Source: Synechococcus sp. SP2 MAG (GTDB lineage: Bacteria; Cyanobacteriota; Cyanobacteriia; PCC-6307; Cyanobiaceae). Taken from it: a stretch of 64,000 nucleotides of DNA. The notes beneath the pieces are model-generated. The model saw only the letters and a list, made by a program, of their open reading frames with translations, made no database searches and was not told the DNA's origin. Numbering within the stretch: the first letter of the stretch is position 1; each line of letters begins with the position of its first letter. The stretch is taken from positions 1-64,000 of the forward strand of contig JAVBIX010000009.1 in NCBI GenBank assembly GCA_030756895.1. Direction: 5' to 3'. Position numbers and translations under genes: made by a program. This document shows, piece by piece, positions 36,192-45,494 of the stretch.

Positions 36192-37799
36192 ATGGCTCCA
36201 ACTGCCTTGCTGAGCGTGTCTAATAAGCACGGGGTTGTGCCCCTGGCTGAGGCTCTCCATCGGCTCCATGGCTATCAGCTGCTGTCCAGTGGTGGAACAG
36301 CCAAAGTGCTTGAAGAGGCTGGTTTGCCCGTCACACGAGTGGCGGACCACACCGGTGCTCCTGAGATTCTTGGCGGTCGCGTTAAAACCCTCCACCCTCG
36401 AATCCATGGCGGAATCTTGGCGCGAAGGGGAGATCCGGCCCATGAGGCGGATCTCCTCGAACAGAAGATCGATCCCATCGATGTGGTGGTGGTGAACCTC
36501 TACCCGTTCAGGGAAACCATCGCAGCCCCCGATGTGAGCTGGGAAACTGCCATTGAGAACATCGATATTGGCGGACCCACGATGGTTCGCTCCGCTGCCA
36601 AAAATCATGCCCATGTGGCGGTGCTCACCAGCCCTGAGCAGTACGACAGCTTTCTGCAAGCGCTGTCTGAATCGGCTGGAAGCGTGGGCGCCAATGTGCG
36701 CCGGAAGTTGGCCTTAGAGGCGTTTGCCCATACGGCTGCGTATGACGTTGCGATTAGTCGTTGGATGCAATCTCGCCCTGAGTTGCAACCGGCTATTGAT
36801 GCCAACTCTCCCTCCGAAGCCAAAGCTCCAGCCGAAGCTCTGCCATGGCTAGAGGCTCTGCCGCTCCGGCAGACATTGCGCTATGGGGAGAACCCCCATC
36901 AGAAGGCCGCTTGGTTCAGCAGCCCCGTGGGATGGGGGGGGGCCAAGCAGCTGCAAGGAAAGGAGCTCAGCACTAATAATCTGCTCGATCTTGAAGCGGC
37001 CTTGGCCACCGTTCGTGAGTTTGGTTATGGCTTAGAGGGCCTGCATCGCGCAGAGCAAGCGGCGGCTGTGGTGGTGAAGCACACCAATCCCTGTGGCGTA
37101 GCGGTGGGTGATGGCGTGGCCACGGCCCTCACTCGGGCCCTCGATGGTGATCGAATCAGCGCCTTCGGTGGCATTGTTGCCCTGAATGCTGTGGTCGATG
37201 GCCAGGCGGCCAAGGAGCTCACCAGCTTGTTCTTGGAGTGTGTTGTCGCTCCTGGGTACAGCCCAGAAGCCCGTGAAATCTTGGCGGCCAAAGGCAATCT
37301 CCGCCTCCTCGAATTGGCGCCTGAGGCGATTGATGCGGCACCTAAAGACCACGTCCGCAGCATTCTTGGTGGTGTTTTGGTGCAGGATCTCGACGATCAA
37401 CCGATCGATCCTTCCGCTTGGACGGTGGCGAGCCAGCGTCAACCCACCGCGGCTGAACACGCCGATCTCCGCTTTGCTTGGCAGCTCGTGCGTCACGTGC
37501 GCTCGAATGCGATTTTGGTCGCACGTGATGGTCAGAGCCTGGGTGTTGGGGCTGGTCAGATGAATCGCGTTGGGTCTGCCCGACTTGCGTTAGAGGCTGC
37601 TGGTGAGCAAGCAGTGGGGGCTGTGCTCGCCAGTGATGGCTTCTTCCCTTTCGATGACACCGTGCGTCTTGCCGCAAGCCATGGAATTAAGGCCGTCATC
37701 CATCCAGGCGGCAGCCTTCGGGATGCTGACTCGATCAAGGCCTGCGATGAACTTGGCTTGGCCATGGTGCTCACCGGACGGCGTCACTTTCTTCACTGA
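36192..37799 (+). CDS. purH: Bifunctional AICAR transformylase / IMP cyclohydrolase
   Basis: The last two steps of purine synthesis in one protein. The N-terminal MGS-like cyclohydrolase domain begins [15 protein letters not shown] and has [26 protein letters not shown] and [16 protein letters not shown]. The C-terminal transformylase domain has [12 protein letters not shown], the catalytic [24 protein letters not shown] and RHFLH at the end. ATG 36192 gives 535 residues; sequence upstream in the same frame is antisense to the esterase gene and not family-like. Confidence 0.97.
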   Translation: MAPTALLSVSNKHGVVPLAEALHRLHGYQLLSSGGTAKVLEEAGLPVTRVADHTGAPEILGGRVKTLHPRIHGGILARRGDPAHEADLLEQKIDPIDVVVVNLYPFRETIAAPDVSWETAIENIDIGGPTMVRSAAKNHAHVAVLTSPEQYDSFLQALSESAGSVGANVRRKLALEAFAHTAAYDVAISRWMQSRPELQPAIDANSPSEAKAPAEALPWLEALPLRQTLRYGENPHQKAAWFSSPVGWGGAKQLQGKELSTNNLLDLEAALATVREFGYGLEGLHRAEQAAAVVVKHTNPCGVAVGDGVATALTRALDGDRISAFGGIVALNAVVDGQAAKELTSLFLECVVAPGYSPEAREILAAKGNLRLLELAPEAIDAAPKDHVRSILGGVLVQDLDDQPIDPSAWTVASQRQPTAAEHADLRFAWQLVRHVRSNAILVARDGQSLGVGAGQMNRVGSARLALEAAGEQAVGAVLASDGFFPFDDTVRLAASHGIKAVIHPGGSLRDADSIKACDELGLAMVLTGRRHFLH

Positions 37800-37849
37800 G
37801 AACACGGGCACCTAATCTCGTTTTATTCGTCCACTCAACGAACTGACCC

Positions 37850-38311
37850 ATGACCCTGCCAGCTTTGCCTTTTGCCGCCAGCTTCATGCACCCCTTGATG
37901 ATGTGGGGGCTCCTGGCTGCAGGTGGCTATTCCATGTTTCTTGGGATCAAAGCCAAGAAGGTACGAACAGGTACCCCAGAGCAACGCAAGGCCCTGTTGC
38001 CAGGCAAGTTTGCTCAGCGTCATTACCGCTGGGGAAGCCTGATCCTCGCGGTGATGGTGACCGGAATGATCGGTGGTATGGCCGTGACTTACATCAACAA
38101 CGGCAAGTTGTTCGTGGGCCCGCATCTGCTCGTTGGCTTAGCGATGACTGGAATGATTGCCTTAGCAGCAGCATTGGCTCCGTTCATGCAGCAGGGCAAT
38201 GTGATTGCTCGCAAAGCTCACGTTGGGCTCAATATGGGCACGCTCACCTTGTTCCTTTGGCAAGCGGTGAGCGGTATGGAGATCGTGAACAAGATCTGGG
38301 TGAACCGCTGA
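37850..38311 (+). CDS. DUF4079-family membrane protein
   Basis: A 153-residue membrane protein with four hydrophobic helices (near residues 13-30, 60-80, 90-112 and 130-147). Histidines sit in or next to helices (MHPLMMWG, QRHYRWGS, GPHLLVG, KAHVGLN), a layout like small cytochrome-b561-type or haem-binding membrane proteins. I place it in DUF4079, common in cyanobacteria and of unknown function. Haem binding is only suggested by the His pattern. It lies 50 bases after purH on the same strand. Confidence 0.75.
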   Translation: MTLPALPFAASFMHPLMMWGLLAAGGYSMFLGIKAKKVRTGTPEQRKALLPGKFAQRHYRWGSLILAVMVTGMIGGMAVTYINNGKLFVGPHLLVGLAMTGMIALAAALAPFMQQGNVIARKAHVGLNMGTLTLFLWQAVSGMEIVNKIWVNR

Positions 38312-38317
38312 TCTTGA

Positions 38318-38986
38318 TCAAAAGGCTGCCCGCCTTCTGGGGGGGCATGCCAAATCGTGGCTGGCATGGAAATCTTCTTGCACTTTCCAGGTGAGACGCC
38401 TTGAAATTTGACGCACTATTTGGCGCAAGAGGTGGTCACCGCTGGACTGAACTAGCCCGTCAGGAAGCAGCGTGATCACCTTGGGAAGGTGAATCCAAAC
38501 TGAAAGATCAAGATCCCAGCTCACAGCTGTTAGCTCTTCAATCGAGTCGCTTGCACTGTTGTCCTCAAGACTGAGGTTGGCCTGAAAATCAACGTCATAG
38601 AGGGCCGCTAAGGCTGAATCTTGATTGCTGAGAGGCACCGTACAGATCGCGTAATTCCCAGCGTTCTGAGGCAGTAGGCGCAAGCCGATTGTTGGTTCTA
38701 CCTCAAAACCAAAGTTGCCAAATCGTCCGAGAGTGAGGGCATAGGCCTGCTCGTCAATGGACTTGACCTCCATTGGCGCTGCACAACGTCGAAACCAGCC
38801 CTCGTGTCGGTCGAGATAGGACCCAACGGTTTGAAAGTCGGCACGCATCTCCATGCGGTCACGAAACTGACTGCGATAACAGCGAACTTGACGGCTATCG
38901 CTACCGCGCAATGTGTCGGTTGAGGGTCTCGTCAAGAGCAACACGTGTGCAGGTCCCCTGTTGGAGAAGTCTCCATGATGAACCAA
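38318..38986 (-). CDS. DUF1997-family protein
   Basis: About 220 residues of a cyanobacterial and plastid family of unknown function. Conserved elements: MEVKSIDEQAYALTLGRFGNFGFEVEP, IGLRLLPQ, and WDLDLSVWIHLPK. The N-terminal start is unsure: the longest frame opens at TTG 38986. GTG 38944 and ATG 38854 lie inside, and the family core begins shortly after the latter. A lipid-binding-like beta fold has been proposed for related proteins; nothing here tests it. It lies just downstream of ispH on the same strand. Confidence 0.7.
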   Translation of the reverse strand: MVHHGDFSNRGPAHVLLLTRPSTDTLRGSDSRQVRCYRSQFRDRMEMRADFQTVGSYLDRHEGWFRRCAAPMEVKSIDEQAYALTLGRFGNFGFEVEPTIGLRLLPQNAGNYAICTVPLSNQDSALAALYDVDFQANLSLEDNSASDSIEELTAVSWDLDLSVWIHLPKVITLLPDGLVQSSGDHLLRQIVRQISRRLTWKVQEDFHASHDLACPPRRRAAF

Positions 38987-39004
38987 TGTAAAGGGAGCTG
39001 TGGA

Positions 39005-40201
39005 TCAGTTTTCGCTCAGGGCGATCAGTCTCTGGATCACATGCTCTACAACCCGATCTGGGGTGGAGGCCCCGGAAGTGATCCCTACGGTGATGGGCCC
39101 AGTGGGTAGGAATAACTTTTCAACTGTGAGCTCTTCTCCAAGGGGCTTGTGCTCGATCGAATTGTCGGTGTGGATTCGTTCTGGAGTGTCGATGTGGAAG
39201 GAACGGATCCCGCGGCTGACCGCAATTTCTTGCAGATGGGTGGTGTTGGAGGAGTTGTAGCCCCCAATGACCACCATGAGATCCACGGTTTCATCAACGA
39301 GCGAGAACATGGCGTCCTGCCGCTCCTGGGTGGCATCGCAGATGGTGTTGAACGCTAAAAAATGCTCATTGAGTTCCGTTGGCCCGTATTTGCTGAGCAT
39401 GGTGCGCTCAAACAAGCGCCCAATTTCTTCGGTTTCACTTTTGAGCATGGTGGTTTGGTTGGCCACACCCAAATGTTTGAGATCACGATCGGGGTCAAAA
39501 CCTGGGGAGGAGGCATTGGAGAACCGTTCCATAAACGATTCGCGATTGCCGTTGCCGAGAATGTATTCAGCGACAAGCCGGGCTTCTTCTAGATCGAGAA
39601 CAACGAGATACGTTCCTGCAAATGAACTTGTTGCAAGCGTCTCTTCGTGTTTCACCTTGCCGTGAATGATCGATGTGAACGATTGCTTCTTGTGCTTCTC
39701 AACCGTTGTCCACACCTTTGAAACCCATGGACAGGTGGTGTCAACAATGTGACAACCACGCTCATTGAGAAGTTGCATCTCTTGAACGGTGGCACCAAAA
39801 GCGGGAAGGATCACCACATCGCCCGATGCCACACCAGAAAAGTCCTTGACTCCACCTTCCACGGAGATGAACAACACATCCATTTCCCGCAGGTGGTCAT
39901 TCACTGAGGGGTTATGGATAATTTCGTTGGTAATCCAGATGCGTTCTTGCGGATAGTGACGTCGCGTTTCGTAAGCCATCGCGACAGCCCTTTCCACTCC
40001 CCAGCAGAATCCAAACGCTTCTGCGAGGCGCACCTGAAGCCGGCCATGACTGAGGCGATATCCGTTGTCTCGGATGGAACCAATCAGGCTGCTTTGATAG
40101 GCCTGTTCCAAACTTCCAGCTACTTCTTCCGCTCGACCGAAGCCTCGCCGGTTGTAGCGATCGGAGTGATGCAGCGAGCGTTTGAAGGCGTGAGTATCCA
40201 T
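39005..40201 (-). CDS. ispH: 4-hydroxy-3-methylbut-2-enyl diphosphate reductase
   Basis: Last enzyme of the MEP isoprenoid pathway; a 4Fe-4S (3Fe-4S core) enzyme producing IPP and DMAPP. The three cluster cysteines are in [21 protein letters not shown] and [12 protein letters not shown]. The substrate-binding HGKVKHEET and [11 protein letters not shown] are also present. At 398 residues it is the long cyanobacterial/plant form, with an N-terminal extension of about 60 residues before GFCWG. It is oriented towards the DUF1997 gene. Confidence 0.96.
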   Translation of the reverse strand: MDTHAFKRSLHHSDRYNRRGFGRAEEVAGSLEQAYQSSLIGSIRDNGYRLSHGRLQVRLAEAFGFCWGVERAVAMAYETRRHYPQERIWITNEIIHNPSVNDHLREMDVLFISVEGGVKDFSGVASGDVVILPAFGATVQEMQLLNERGCHIVDTTCPWVSKVWTTVEKHKKQSFTSIIHGKVKHEETLATSSFAGTYLVVLDLEEARLVAEYILGNGNRESFMERFSNASSPGFDPDRDLKHLGVANQTTMLKSETEEIGRLFERTMLSKYGPTELNEHFLAFNTICDATQERQDAMFSLVDETVDLMVVIGGYNSSNTTHLQEIAVSRGIRSFHIDTPERIHTDNSIEHKPLGEELTVEKLFLPTGPITVGITSGASTPDRVVEHVIQRLIALSEN

Positions 40202-40264
40202 ATCTGTATCAGCAATGAATCAACTCTATGGGCTGTCTGGCACTAGCGACTGATCGCGGATGCC

Positions 40265-40296
40265 AATAAAAAACCCTGTCCCAGGATGGGACAGGG
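40265..40296 (-). terminator. Rho-independent terminator of the ammonium transporter gene
   Basis: A perfect nine-base stem, CCCTGTCCC (40274-40282) with GGGACAGGG (40288-40296) and loop AGGAT. On the minus strand it is followed by a T-rich run (complement of 40265-40273). It lies about 35 bases after the amt stop codon. Confidence 0.92.
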
Positions 40297-40330
40297 TGAA
40301 GAGCAGATCAAATGCTGCGAGTGGAGCGAG

Positions 40331-41803
40331 TTATCGGCCTGATGACACGAAATCTGGATAGGCCTCCATGCCGTGCTCACCAATATCCAGGCCTTCCACT
40401 TCTTCCTTCTCAGTAACTCGGAGGCCTCCGAACAAACCACCGATGACAGACCAAGCAATCCAGCAGGTCACGATCGTCCAAATGGCATAGGCCGCACAAC
40501 CCAGTGCTTGGATTCCAAGCTGGCTGAAGCCTCCTCCCACGAGTAAGCCCAGTGGTGAGCCATCGCCCTGGATGTCAAAACCCCAAAGACCAACCACCAA
40601 GGTTCCCCAGACGCCACAGACGCCATGGACAGAGAAGGCTCCGACAGGATCGTCGATGCCTGCTGAATCCAGAGCTGAGACTGCGAAGACGACGATGATT
40701 CCGCCAACAAGACCAGCAACCCAGGAGCCAACAAAAGTGAGGTTCCCACAACCTGCCGTCACGCTCACCAAGCCGGCAAGGATGCCGTTGATGATCATGG
40801 TCAAATCAGGTTTGCCGGATGTGACTGTTGAGATCACGGTGGCCCCGATCGCGCCACCAGCTGCAGCCAATGTTGTGGTTACAGCGACGTAAGGCACCCA
40901 CTGATCCATTGCCAGCTGGGAACCAGGGTTGAACCCGTACCAACCAATCCAAAGAATCAGTGCACCAAGAGTGGCAATGGCCATGTTGTGGCCAGGGATC
41001 GCCTGAGGCTTGCCATCAATGAATTTGCCAATACGTGGGCCGAGAAGCATCGCCCCAATCAGTCCAGCCCAGGCTCCAACGGAGTGAACAATGGATGATC
41101 CAGCAAAGTCGATGAACTCTTTATCACCAACGGAATTCAGCCATCCGCCATTCCATTCCCAACTACCTGCAATGGGATAGATGAAAGCGGTGAGAATGAG
41201 CGAAAACACCACAAATTCGCCAAATTTCACGCGCTCTGCCACGAGGCCTGAAACGATCGTTGCTGCCGTTCCAGCAAAAGCAGCCTGAAAGAGGAAATCA
41301 ACTGAAGGAACGAGTCCAGCTTCTGAGATGAGTTCGGGCGTAACGGCCGGATCAAAAAATAATCCATTGAAGTAGAGCCAGCCTGCGGCTATGGCATCGC
41401 CATACATCAACGAATAGCCAACAAACCAATAAGCGGTTACAGCAAGTGCAAATACAAAAAGGTTTTTGGCGAGGATATTGACCGCATTCTTCTGACGACA
41501 CATTCCGGCTTCCACCATGGCGAAACCGGCGTTCATGAAAATCACCAGAATCGTTGCTACAAGCAGCCAAAGATTGTTGGCTAGAAACGCAGCATTGAGT
41601 TCCGGCATCTCAGCGGCATGAGCCGAGAGGTTGAACAGCCCAAGACCGAAAAGGGCCAATGGCACGCAGCCAAGCCACAAGAGCGAGCGATTGGTTTTAA
41701 ATCCGCGGATGCTTTGGAGGAGCAGCATTGGGCCCTCTAAAAGACTTGCCTCCTGAAGGCGAGATTTGCGTCGCTTGTTCGGCGACTCATAAGCAGTTGT
41801 CAT
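40331..41803 (-). CDS. amt: Ammonium transporter
   Basis: High-affinity ammonium channel/transporter (Amt/Rh family). From ATG 41803 the protein has an N-terminal leader/first hydrophobic segment and eleven membrane helices. The Amt blocks are MNAGFAMVEAGMCRQKNAVNIL, DFAGSSIVHSVGAWAGLIGA with the first pore histidine, and GAFSVHGVCGVWGTL with the second. About 490 residues. Its own terminator follows. The upstream region carries an imperfect NtcA-like palindrome at 41890-41903, consistent with nitrogen control. Confidence 0.95.
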   Translation of the reverse strand: MTTAYESPNKRRKSRLQEASLLEGPMLLLQSIRGFKTNRSLLWLGCVPLALFGLGLFNLSAHAAEMPELNAAFLANNLWLLVATILVIFMNAGFAMVEAGMCRQKNAVNILAKNLFVFALAVTAYWFVGYSLMYGDAIAAGWLYFNGLFFDPAVTPELISEAGLVPSVDFLFQAAFAGTAATIVSGLVAERVKFGEFVVFSLILTAFIYPIAGSWEWNGGWLNSVGDKEFIDFAGSSIVHSVGAWAGLIGAMLLGPRIGKFIDGKPQAIPGHNMAIATLGALILWIGWYGFNPGSQLAMDQWVPYVAVTTTLAAAGGAIGATVISTVTSGKPDLTMIINGILAGLVSVTAGCGNLTFVGSWVAGLVGGIIVVFAVSALDSAGIDDPVGAFSVHGVCGVWGTLVVGLWGFDIQGDGSPLGLLVGGGFSQLGIQALGCAAYAIWTIVTCWIAWSVIGGLFGGLRVTEKEEVEGLDIGEHGMEAYPDFVSSGR

Positions 41804-41889
41804 AGAAAGAATCAAGACTGCAATTTGAGCTGGACAAGAAGATGTCCGCTTGTACAAACCAAAACTGCTCGGTAGGGCACATCCCCCAA

Positions 41890-41903
41890 GTTGCTGTTGC
41901 TAC
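41890..41903 (-). promoter_or_regulatory. Possible NtcA-binding site upstream of amt
   Basis: The sequence GTTGCTGTTGCTAC matches the NtcA consensus GTA-N8-TAC at five of six fixed bases. It lies about 90 bases before the amt start. No clear -10 box was found at the expected distance, so this is weak. Confidence 0.25.
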
Positions 41904-41935
41904 CAAATCTGGATTTCGTAAATTTTTAGGTCTTT

Positions 41936-42688
41936 TTACTGACGGGGATAAACCGGCTGGAGTCCTTCCCAAGTGATCTGATCAAGCTCAAAGTTGAAGC
42001 GGCAAGGAAGCACTTCCACTCCTGCTGCCATCGCAAACCTGAACAGATCTCCATAACGGGGATCGGCGCTGTCACCGGGGGCAAACGCATTGACATCCGG
42101 ACGGCTTAGGCAGGGAATCAATACACCTCGTGCTTCGGGGAAGAGTGCCGTGAGTTCCTCTAGGTGTTTTTGGCCCCGCTCGGTCACCGTGTCGGGGAAG
42201 AGTGCAATGTCGCCGTGACTCCAGGTGGTGTTTTTAACTTCGACGTAGATGGGGCGCTGATCGTCAGCGCTGTCGTCTGGAGTGAGTAATAAGTCAATGC
42301 GACTTCTGCGATTGAGTCCGTAGGGGACCTCGGCGCGGATCGATTTGATCGGGCCGAGCTGGTCTTTGAGTTCGCCGGCTTCGATCAGGGCCCGAATCAG
42401 CTTGTTGGGCAAGGCCGTATTAATGCCAGCCCAGCACAGCGTTCCGTCGCTGCTTGGGACCTCTGCTTGCTCCCAAGTCCAAGCCAACTTGCGCTTTGGG
42501 GAGGGGGCATGACGGACCCGGACTCTCCCACCGGGATGGAGCACGCCTTTCATGGGCCCAGTGTTGGCGCAGTGGACGGTGACGACCTCTCCATCGTTGA
42601 GTTCAACATCAGCCAGAAAGCGTTTGTAGCGCTTCAGAAGCACGCCTTCGCTGAGTGCAGGAAACTGAAGGATCGAGGTGCCGGTCAT
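41936..42688 (-). CDS. sfsA: SfsA-family sugar fermentation stimulation protein homologue
   Basis: Conserved bacterial protein with an OB-like N-terminal domain and a nuclease-like C-terminal domain. Motifs: HCANTGPMKGVLHPG, GINTALPNKLIRALIE, IDLLLT, and YVEVKNTTWSHGDIALFPDTVTERGQKHLEEL, where the E-V-K triad resembles a PD-(D/E)XK active site. The function remains unclear; E. coli SfsA was named for effects on maltose metabolism. I chose ATG 42688 (upstream ATG 42724 also open). It is divergent from murJ. Confidence 0.9.
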   Translation of the reverse strand: MTGTSILQFPALSEGVLLKRYKRFLADVELNDGEVVTVHCANTGPMKGVLHPGGRVRVRHAPSPKRKLAWTWEQAEVPSSDGTLCWAGINTALPNKLIRALIEAGELKDQLGPIKSIRAEVPYGLNRRSRIDLLLTPDDSADDQRPIYVEVKNTTWSHGDIALFPDTVTERGQKHLEELTALFPEARGVLIPCLSRPDVNAFAPGDSADPRYGDLFRFAMAAGVEVLPCRFNFELDQITWEGLQPVYPRQ

Positions 42689-42768
42689 GGCTGCTGGCTG
42701 AATCAGTCCATGGTGGCCTGGCACAGGGTTGAGAATGCTCTCTCAGAAGGGCTGTGAACAGACGACGA

Positions 42769-44376
42769 ATGGCGAGATCTTTGAAGCGCATTGCCCTGGT
42801 CGTCACCTACGGCACGTTATTGAGCAAAGTTGGCGGTCTGGTGCGTCAGTTGGTGATTGCGGCAGCCTTTGGAGTGGGTGCCGCTTATGACGCATACAAC
42901 TACGCCTACGTCCTTCCTGGCTTCCTATTAATTCTTCTGGGAGGGATCAACGGGCCATTTCATAGCGCCATGGTGAGCGTGCTCAGCCGCCGTCCCAGAG
43001 AGGAGGGAGCGCATATTTTGGCCACGTTGAACACGATGGTCAGCGCTCTGCTGCTGCTGGTAACGATCGTTCTCGTGCTGGCAGCTGATCCTCTGATCAC
43101 GCTGGTTGGCCCTGGTCTTAGTCCGGAGTTGCACCGCATCGCCGTGGTGCAACTGCAAGTAATGGCTCCGATGGCTTTGTTGGCTGGTCTGATCGGCCTT
43201 GGCTTTGGATCGCTCAATGCTGCTGATGAGTTTTGGATTCCGGCGATTTCGCCGTTGATGTCCAGCCTCGCGCTCATTGTGGGCATCGGTTTGCTCTGGT
43301 GGCAGGCGGGCTCTGCGATCTCAACGCCCGCTCTTGCGCTTTGGGGAGGGGTGGTGTTGGCGTTGTCCACCTTGGTGGGAGCGTTTCTGCAATGGCTTCT
43401 GCAGCTGCCTGCTCTGATGAAGCAGGGGCTGGTTCAGTTGCGTCTCGCCTGGGATTGGCGCCATCCAGGTGTTCAGGAGGTTTGGCAGGTGATGGGCCCG
43501 GCCACCCTGTCGTCGGGAATGCTGCAGATCAACGTGTTTACCGATCTGTTTTTCGCTTCGGGGTTGCTTGGAGCGGCGGCTGGGCTTGGTTACGCCAATT
43601 TGTTGGTTCAAACGCCGCTGGGGTTGATTTCCAACGCGTTGTTAGTGCCTCTGTTGCCAACCTTTTCCCGTCTTACGGCTGCGCAAGATCGCCCAGAGCT
43701 GATCGCTCGCATCCGTCAGGGCTTGATGTTGTCGACGGCGTCGATGCTTCCCCTTGGCGCCCTATTCCTGGCCCTCGCCACTCCCGTTGTGGCGCTGGTG
43801 TACGAGCGGGGTGCCTTCAATCAAGGTGCGGTGGAGCTCGTGACGGGCTTGTTGATGGCCTATGGACTTGGCATGCCCGCCTATCTCGGCCGAGATGTGT
43901 TGGTGCGCGTGTTTTACGCCCTGGGCGACGGCACCACACCCTTTCGCCTTTCGGTCATCGGCATTGGCCTCAATGTGGTGTTCGACTGGGCCCTTGTCGG
44001 TGGTCCAACGCCTTGGGGTCCGCAACTCCCCTTCAATTTCGGTGCAGCGGGTTTGGTATTGGCCACCGTCTTGATCAATGTGCTCACCTGCGTCGCCTTG
44101 TTGTTGGCCCTTCAGCATCGGCTGAAAGTGTTGCCGTTAAAACAGTGGGGCCTTGATGGTTTGCGCCTCATGGTTGCTGCCGTAGGCGCTGGGATCGTGG
44201 CCTGGGGATTGAGCGAAGGGGTGCGTTGGCCTGTTGATCTTGTGGGCCGCCTCCTGCAGGTCGGCCTTTCGGGATCACTGGGGGGTTTGGTGTTTATGGC
44301 GTTGGGTCAAGCGTTTGATGTTCAAGAGGTTCGCGAGATCAGCCAAGGCCTAACGCGTCGCTTCATTCGTCGCTGA
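42769..44376 (+). CDS. murJ: MurJ-family lipid II flippase
   Basis: Moves lipid II across the plasma membrane for peptidoglycan synthesis. About 535 residues and 14 hydrophobic helices. The family start SLKRIALVVTYGTLLSKVGGLVRQLVIAAAFG is spread over residues 4-35. The PGFLLILLGGINGPFHSA region and the later LYERGAFNQGAVEL and ALGDGTTPFRLSV loops are typical. The start is ATG 42769 or GTG 42754. The end overlaps a convergent small gene by 14 bases. Confidence 0.93.
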   Translation: MARSLKRIALVVTYGTLLSKVGGLVRQLVIAAAFGVGAAYDAYNYAYVLPGFLLILLGGINGPFHSAMVSVLSRRPREEGAHILATLNTMVSALLLLVTIVLVLAADPLITLVGPGLSPELHRIAVVQLQVMAPMALLAGLIGLGFGSLNAADEFWIPAISPLMSSLALIVGIGLLWWQAGSAISTPALALWGGVVLALSTLVGAFLQWLLQLPALMKQGLVQLRLAWDWRHPGVQEVWQVMGPATLSSGMLQINVFTDLFFASGLLGAAAGLGYANLLVQTPLGLISNALLVPLLPTFSRLTAAQDRPELIARIRQGLMLSTASMLPLGALFLALATPVVALVYERGAFNQGAVELVTGLLMAYGLGMPAYLGRDVLVRVFYALGDGTTPFRLSVIGIGLNVVFDWALVGGPTPWGPQLPFNFGAAGLVLATVLINVLTCVALLLALQHRLKVLPLKQWGLDGLRLMVAAVGAGIVAWGLSEGVRWPVDLVGRLLQVGLSGSLGGLVFMALGQAFDVQEVREISQGLTRRFIRR

Positions 44377-44641
44377 GACGAACCTCTCTGTCTTCCCGCA
44401 CCTGGATCGGTAACTCGAGGTGTTGGCGACCGACCAGCTGGGGCCCTTGTACAGAAAGAATGCGCGCTTCAATTCCAAAGTCGCGAAAGGCGGTTTCCAT
44501 TTCCTGGATGAGAGCTTTCTCAACCTGTGCTTCGGGATCGACAACCTTCCCGATCAAGCGTTCGCCGAGGCGGCCGATCCGTTGCCGGACCACATCGCGG
44601 GCATTGGTGACCTCGATGATCAGCACGGCAGAGTCCAACAA
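44363..44641 (-). CDS. Conserved hypothetical protein (start uncertain)
   Basis: I do not recognise a named family. About 93 residues of ordered, charged sequence: VLIIEVTNARDVVRQRIG, RLIGKVVDPEAQVEKALI, and DFGIEARILSVQGPQLVGR, with an acidic end. The Ile/Val periodicity suggests an alpha/beta domain. I placed the start at TTG 44641, after an AAGG stretch and just past the stop of the DUF3181 gene upstream; an ATG at 44734 would force an 80-base overlap. Probably cotranscribed with the DUF3181 gene. Confidence 0.55.
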   Translation of the reverse strand: MLDSAVLIIEVTNARDVVRQRIGRLGERLIGKVVDPEAQVEKALIQEMETAFRDFGIEARILSVQGPQLVGRQHLELPIQVREDREVRLSDE

Positions 44642-44651
44642 CGTTTCAACC

Positions 44652-44942
44652 TTATCGGCAGTGTCCTTCGAGAATCTCCTCGAGGTCCGAAAGTTGAGAG
44701 GACGGCAACAGACGGGCCATCGGTAATCGTGCATTCCCTCCACCAATGGGCACTTGAACAGCCTCCAAAGCTTTTCTTGCGGCCACAACCGCGCCTTGGT
44801 CGAGCAGCGCGCTGCATTCAATTGCAAGAGCTTCGGCTAAGCCGGCATCTCCCAAATACAAGTGCCATCCAGCCACCTGGATATAGAGACGGTCCGCCAG
44901 GGCTGAAGTGAGGGCGCGTAGATCGGCTGAGTCCAGAGTCAT
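44652..44942 (-). CDS. DUF3181-family cyanobacterial protein
   Basis: A 96-residue protein from ATG 44942. Segments: LADRLYIQVAGWHLYLGDAGLAEALA, VQVPIGGGNARLPMARLLPSS, and DLEEILEGHCR at the end. The WHLYLGDA and IGGG-x-x-x-LP blocks are what I associate with the cyanobacterial DUF3181 family. The function is unknown. The upstream neighbour is a small membrane protein gene on the same strand. Confidence 0.72.
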   Translation of the reverse strand: MTLDSADLRALTSALADRLYIQVAGWHLYLGDAGLAEALAIECSALLDQGAVVAARKALEAVQVPIGGGNARLPMARLLPSSQLSDLEEILEGHCR

Positions 44943-44977
44943 CGTTGTGGAGTCGGAGCGGCTGATTGCATGCTGAC

Positions 44978-45235
44978 TCAGCTTTCGTCTGTTGTGTCTT
45001 CGTCTTTGCCAGGGCGCAGACGGATCACGACCAGAAGGTGAACAATCAACACCCCCAGCCAAGCTTCACTCCAAAGGTCGAGATGGCTCCAGGGGTGCCG
45101 CATCTCTTGCACAAACCAAAGGCCGCTATTGACAGCGGCAAATCCCCCGGCGTGAAGGCAGAAATTCACCACCCTGTTGAAATGCCTGTAGGTGGCATTG
45201 TTCGGATCGGCGGGTCCGTACCAGCGGAGAGGCAT
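44978..45235 (-). CDS. Small membrane protein with two predicted helices
   Basis: 85 residues from ATG 45235. It has two hydrophobic spans (VVNFCLHAGGFAAVNSGLWF and SEAWLGVLIVHLLVVIRL) with a short polar loop containing two Trp and a His, and a charged C-terminus (RPGKDEDTTDES). It resembles the 2TM-domain small proteins of bacteria. No function can be assigned. It heads a possible three-gene minus-strand unit with the DUF3181 and unknown genes. Confidence 0.6.
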   Translation of the reverse strand: MPLRWYGPADPNNATYRHFNRVVNFCLHAGGFAAVNSGLWFVQEMRHPWSHLDLWSEAWLGVLIVHLLVVIRLRPGKDEDTTDES

Positions 45236-45284
45236 GTGATGACCCTTATTAATTCGTTGATTTTGACGTGCTGATGTCCGTTGG

Positions 45285-45314
45285 TTGACGAAGGGTGCCT
45301 TGGTACGGTCAGAT
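45285..45314 (+). promoter_or_regulatory. Predicted promoter of the tRNA-Arg gene
   Basis: TTGACG (45285-45290) and TCAGAT (45309-45314) are separated by 18 bases and lie about 12 bases before the tRNA. Confidence 0.45.
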
Positions 45315-45326
45315 GGTGACTTCCAA

Positions 45327-45400
45327 GCGCTTGTAGCTCAGCGGATTAGAGCATCTGACTACGGATCAGAGGGTCGGGAGTTCGAATCTCTCCAGGCGCG
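45327..45400 (+). tRNA. tRNA-Arg (anticodon ACG)
   Basis: A full cloverleaf. Acceptor GCGCTTG pairs with CAGGCGC (one G-T pair). The D arm has GCTC/GAGC. The anticodon stem TCTGA/TCAGA holds loop CTACGGA (anticodon ACG). The T arm is GGGAG-TTCGAAT-CTCTC. The discriminator is G; CCA is not encoded. ACG (read as ICG) serves CGN arginine codons. A terminator follows directly. Confidence 0.96.
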
Positions 45401-45405
45401 CTTCT

Positions 45406-45434
45406 GAAAACTGCCGATAAGGCAGTTTTTTTTT
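45406..45434 (+). terminator. Rho-independent terminator after tRNA-Arg
   Basis: AAAACTGCC and GGCAGTTTT form a hairpin around GATAA, followed by an uninterrupted run of nine T. It sits six bases after the tRNA end and about 60 bases before glyA, which must therefore have its own promoter. Confidence 0.9.
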
Positions 45435-45494
45435 GAAGATTCGTGTGCGCGAGGGGCCTATTCCCTACGATTCATGCATTGGTGTTTGAAACGC

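Noticed and set aside
43233..44156. A 307-codon frame inside murJ on the same strand
   Set aside because: Arg/Gly/Ala-rich sequence without motifs, typical of an out-of-frame reading of a GC-rich gene; MurJ is intact.
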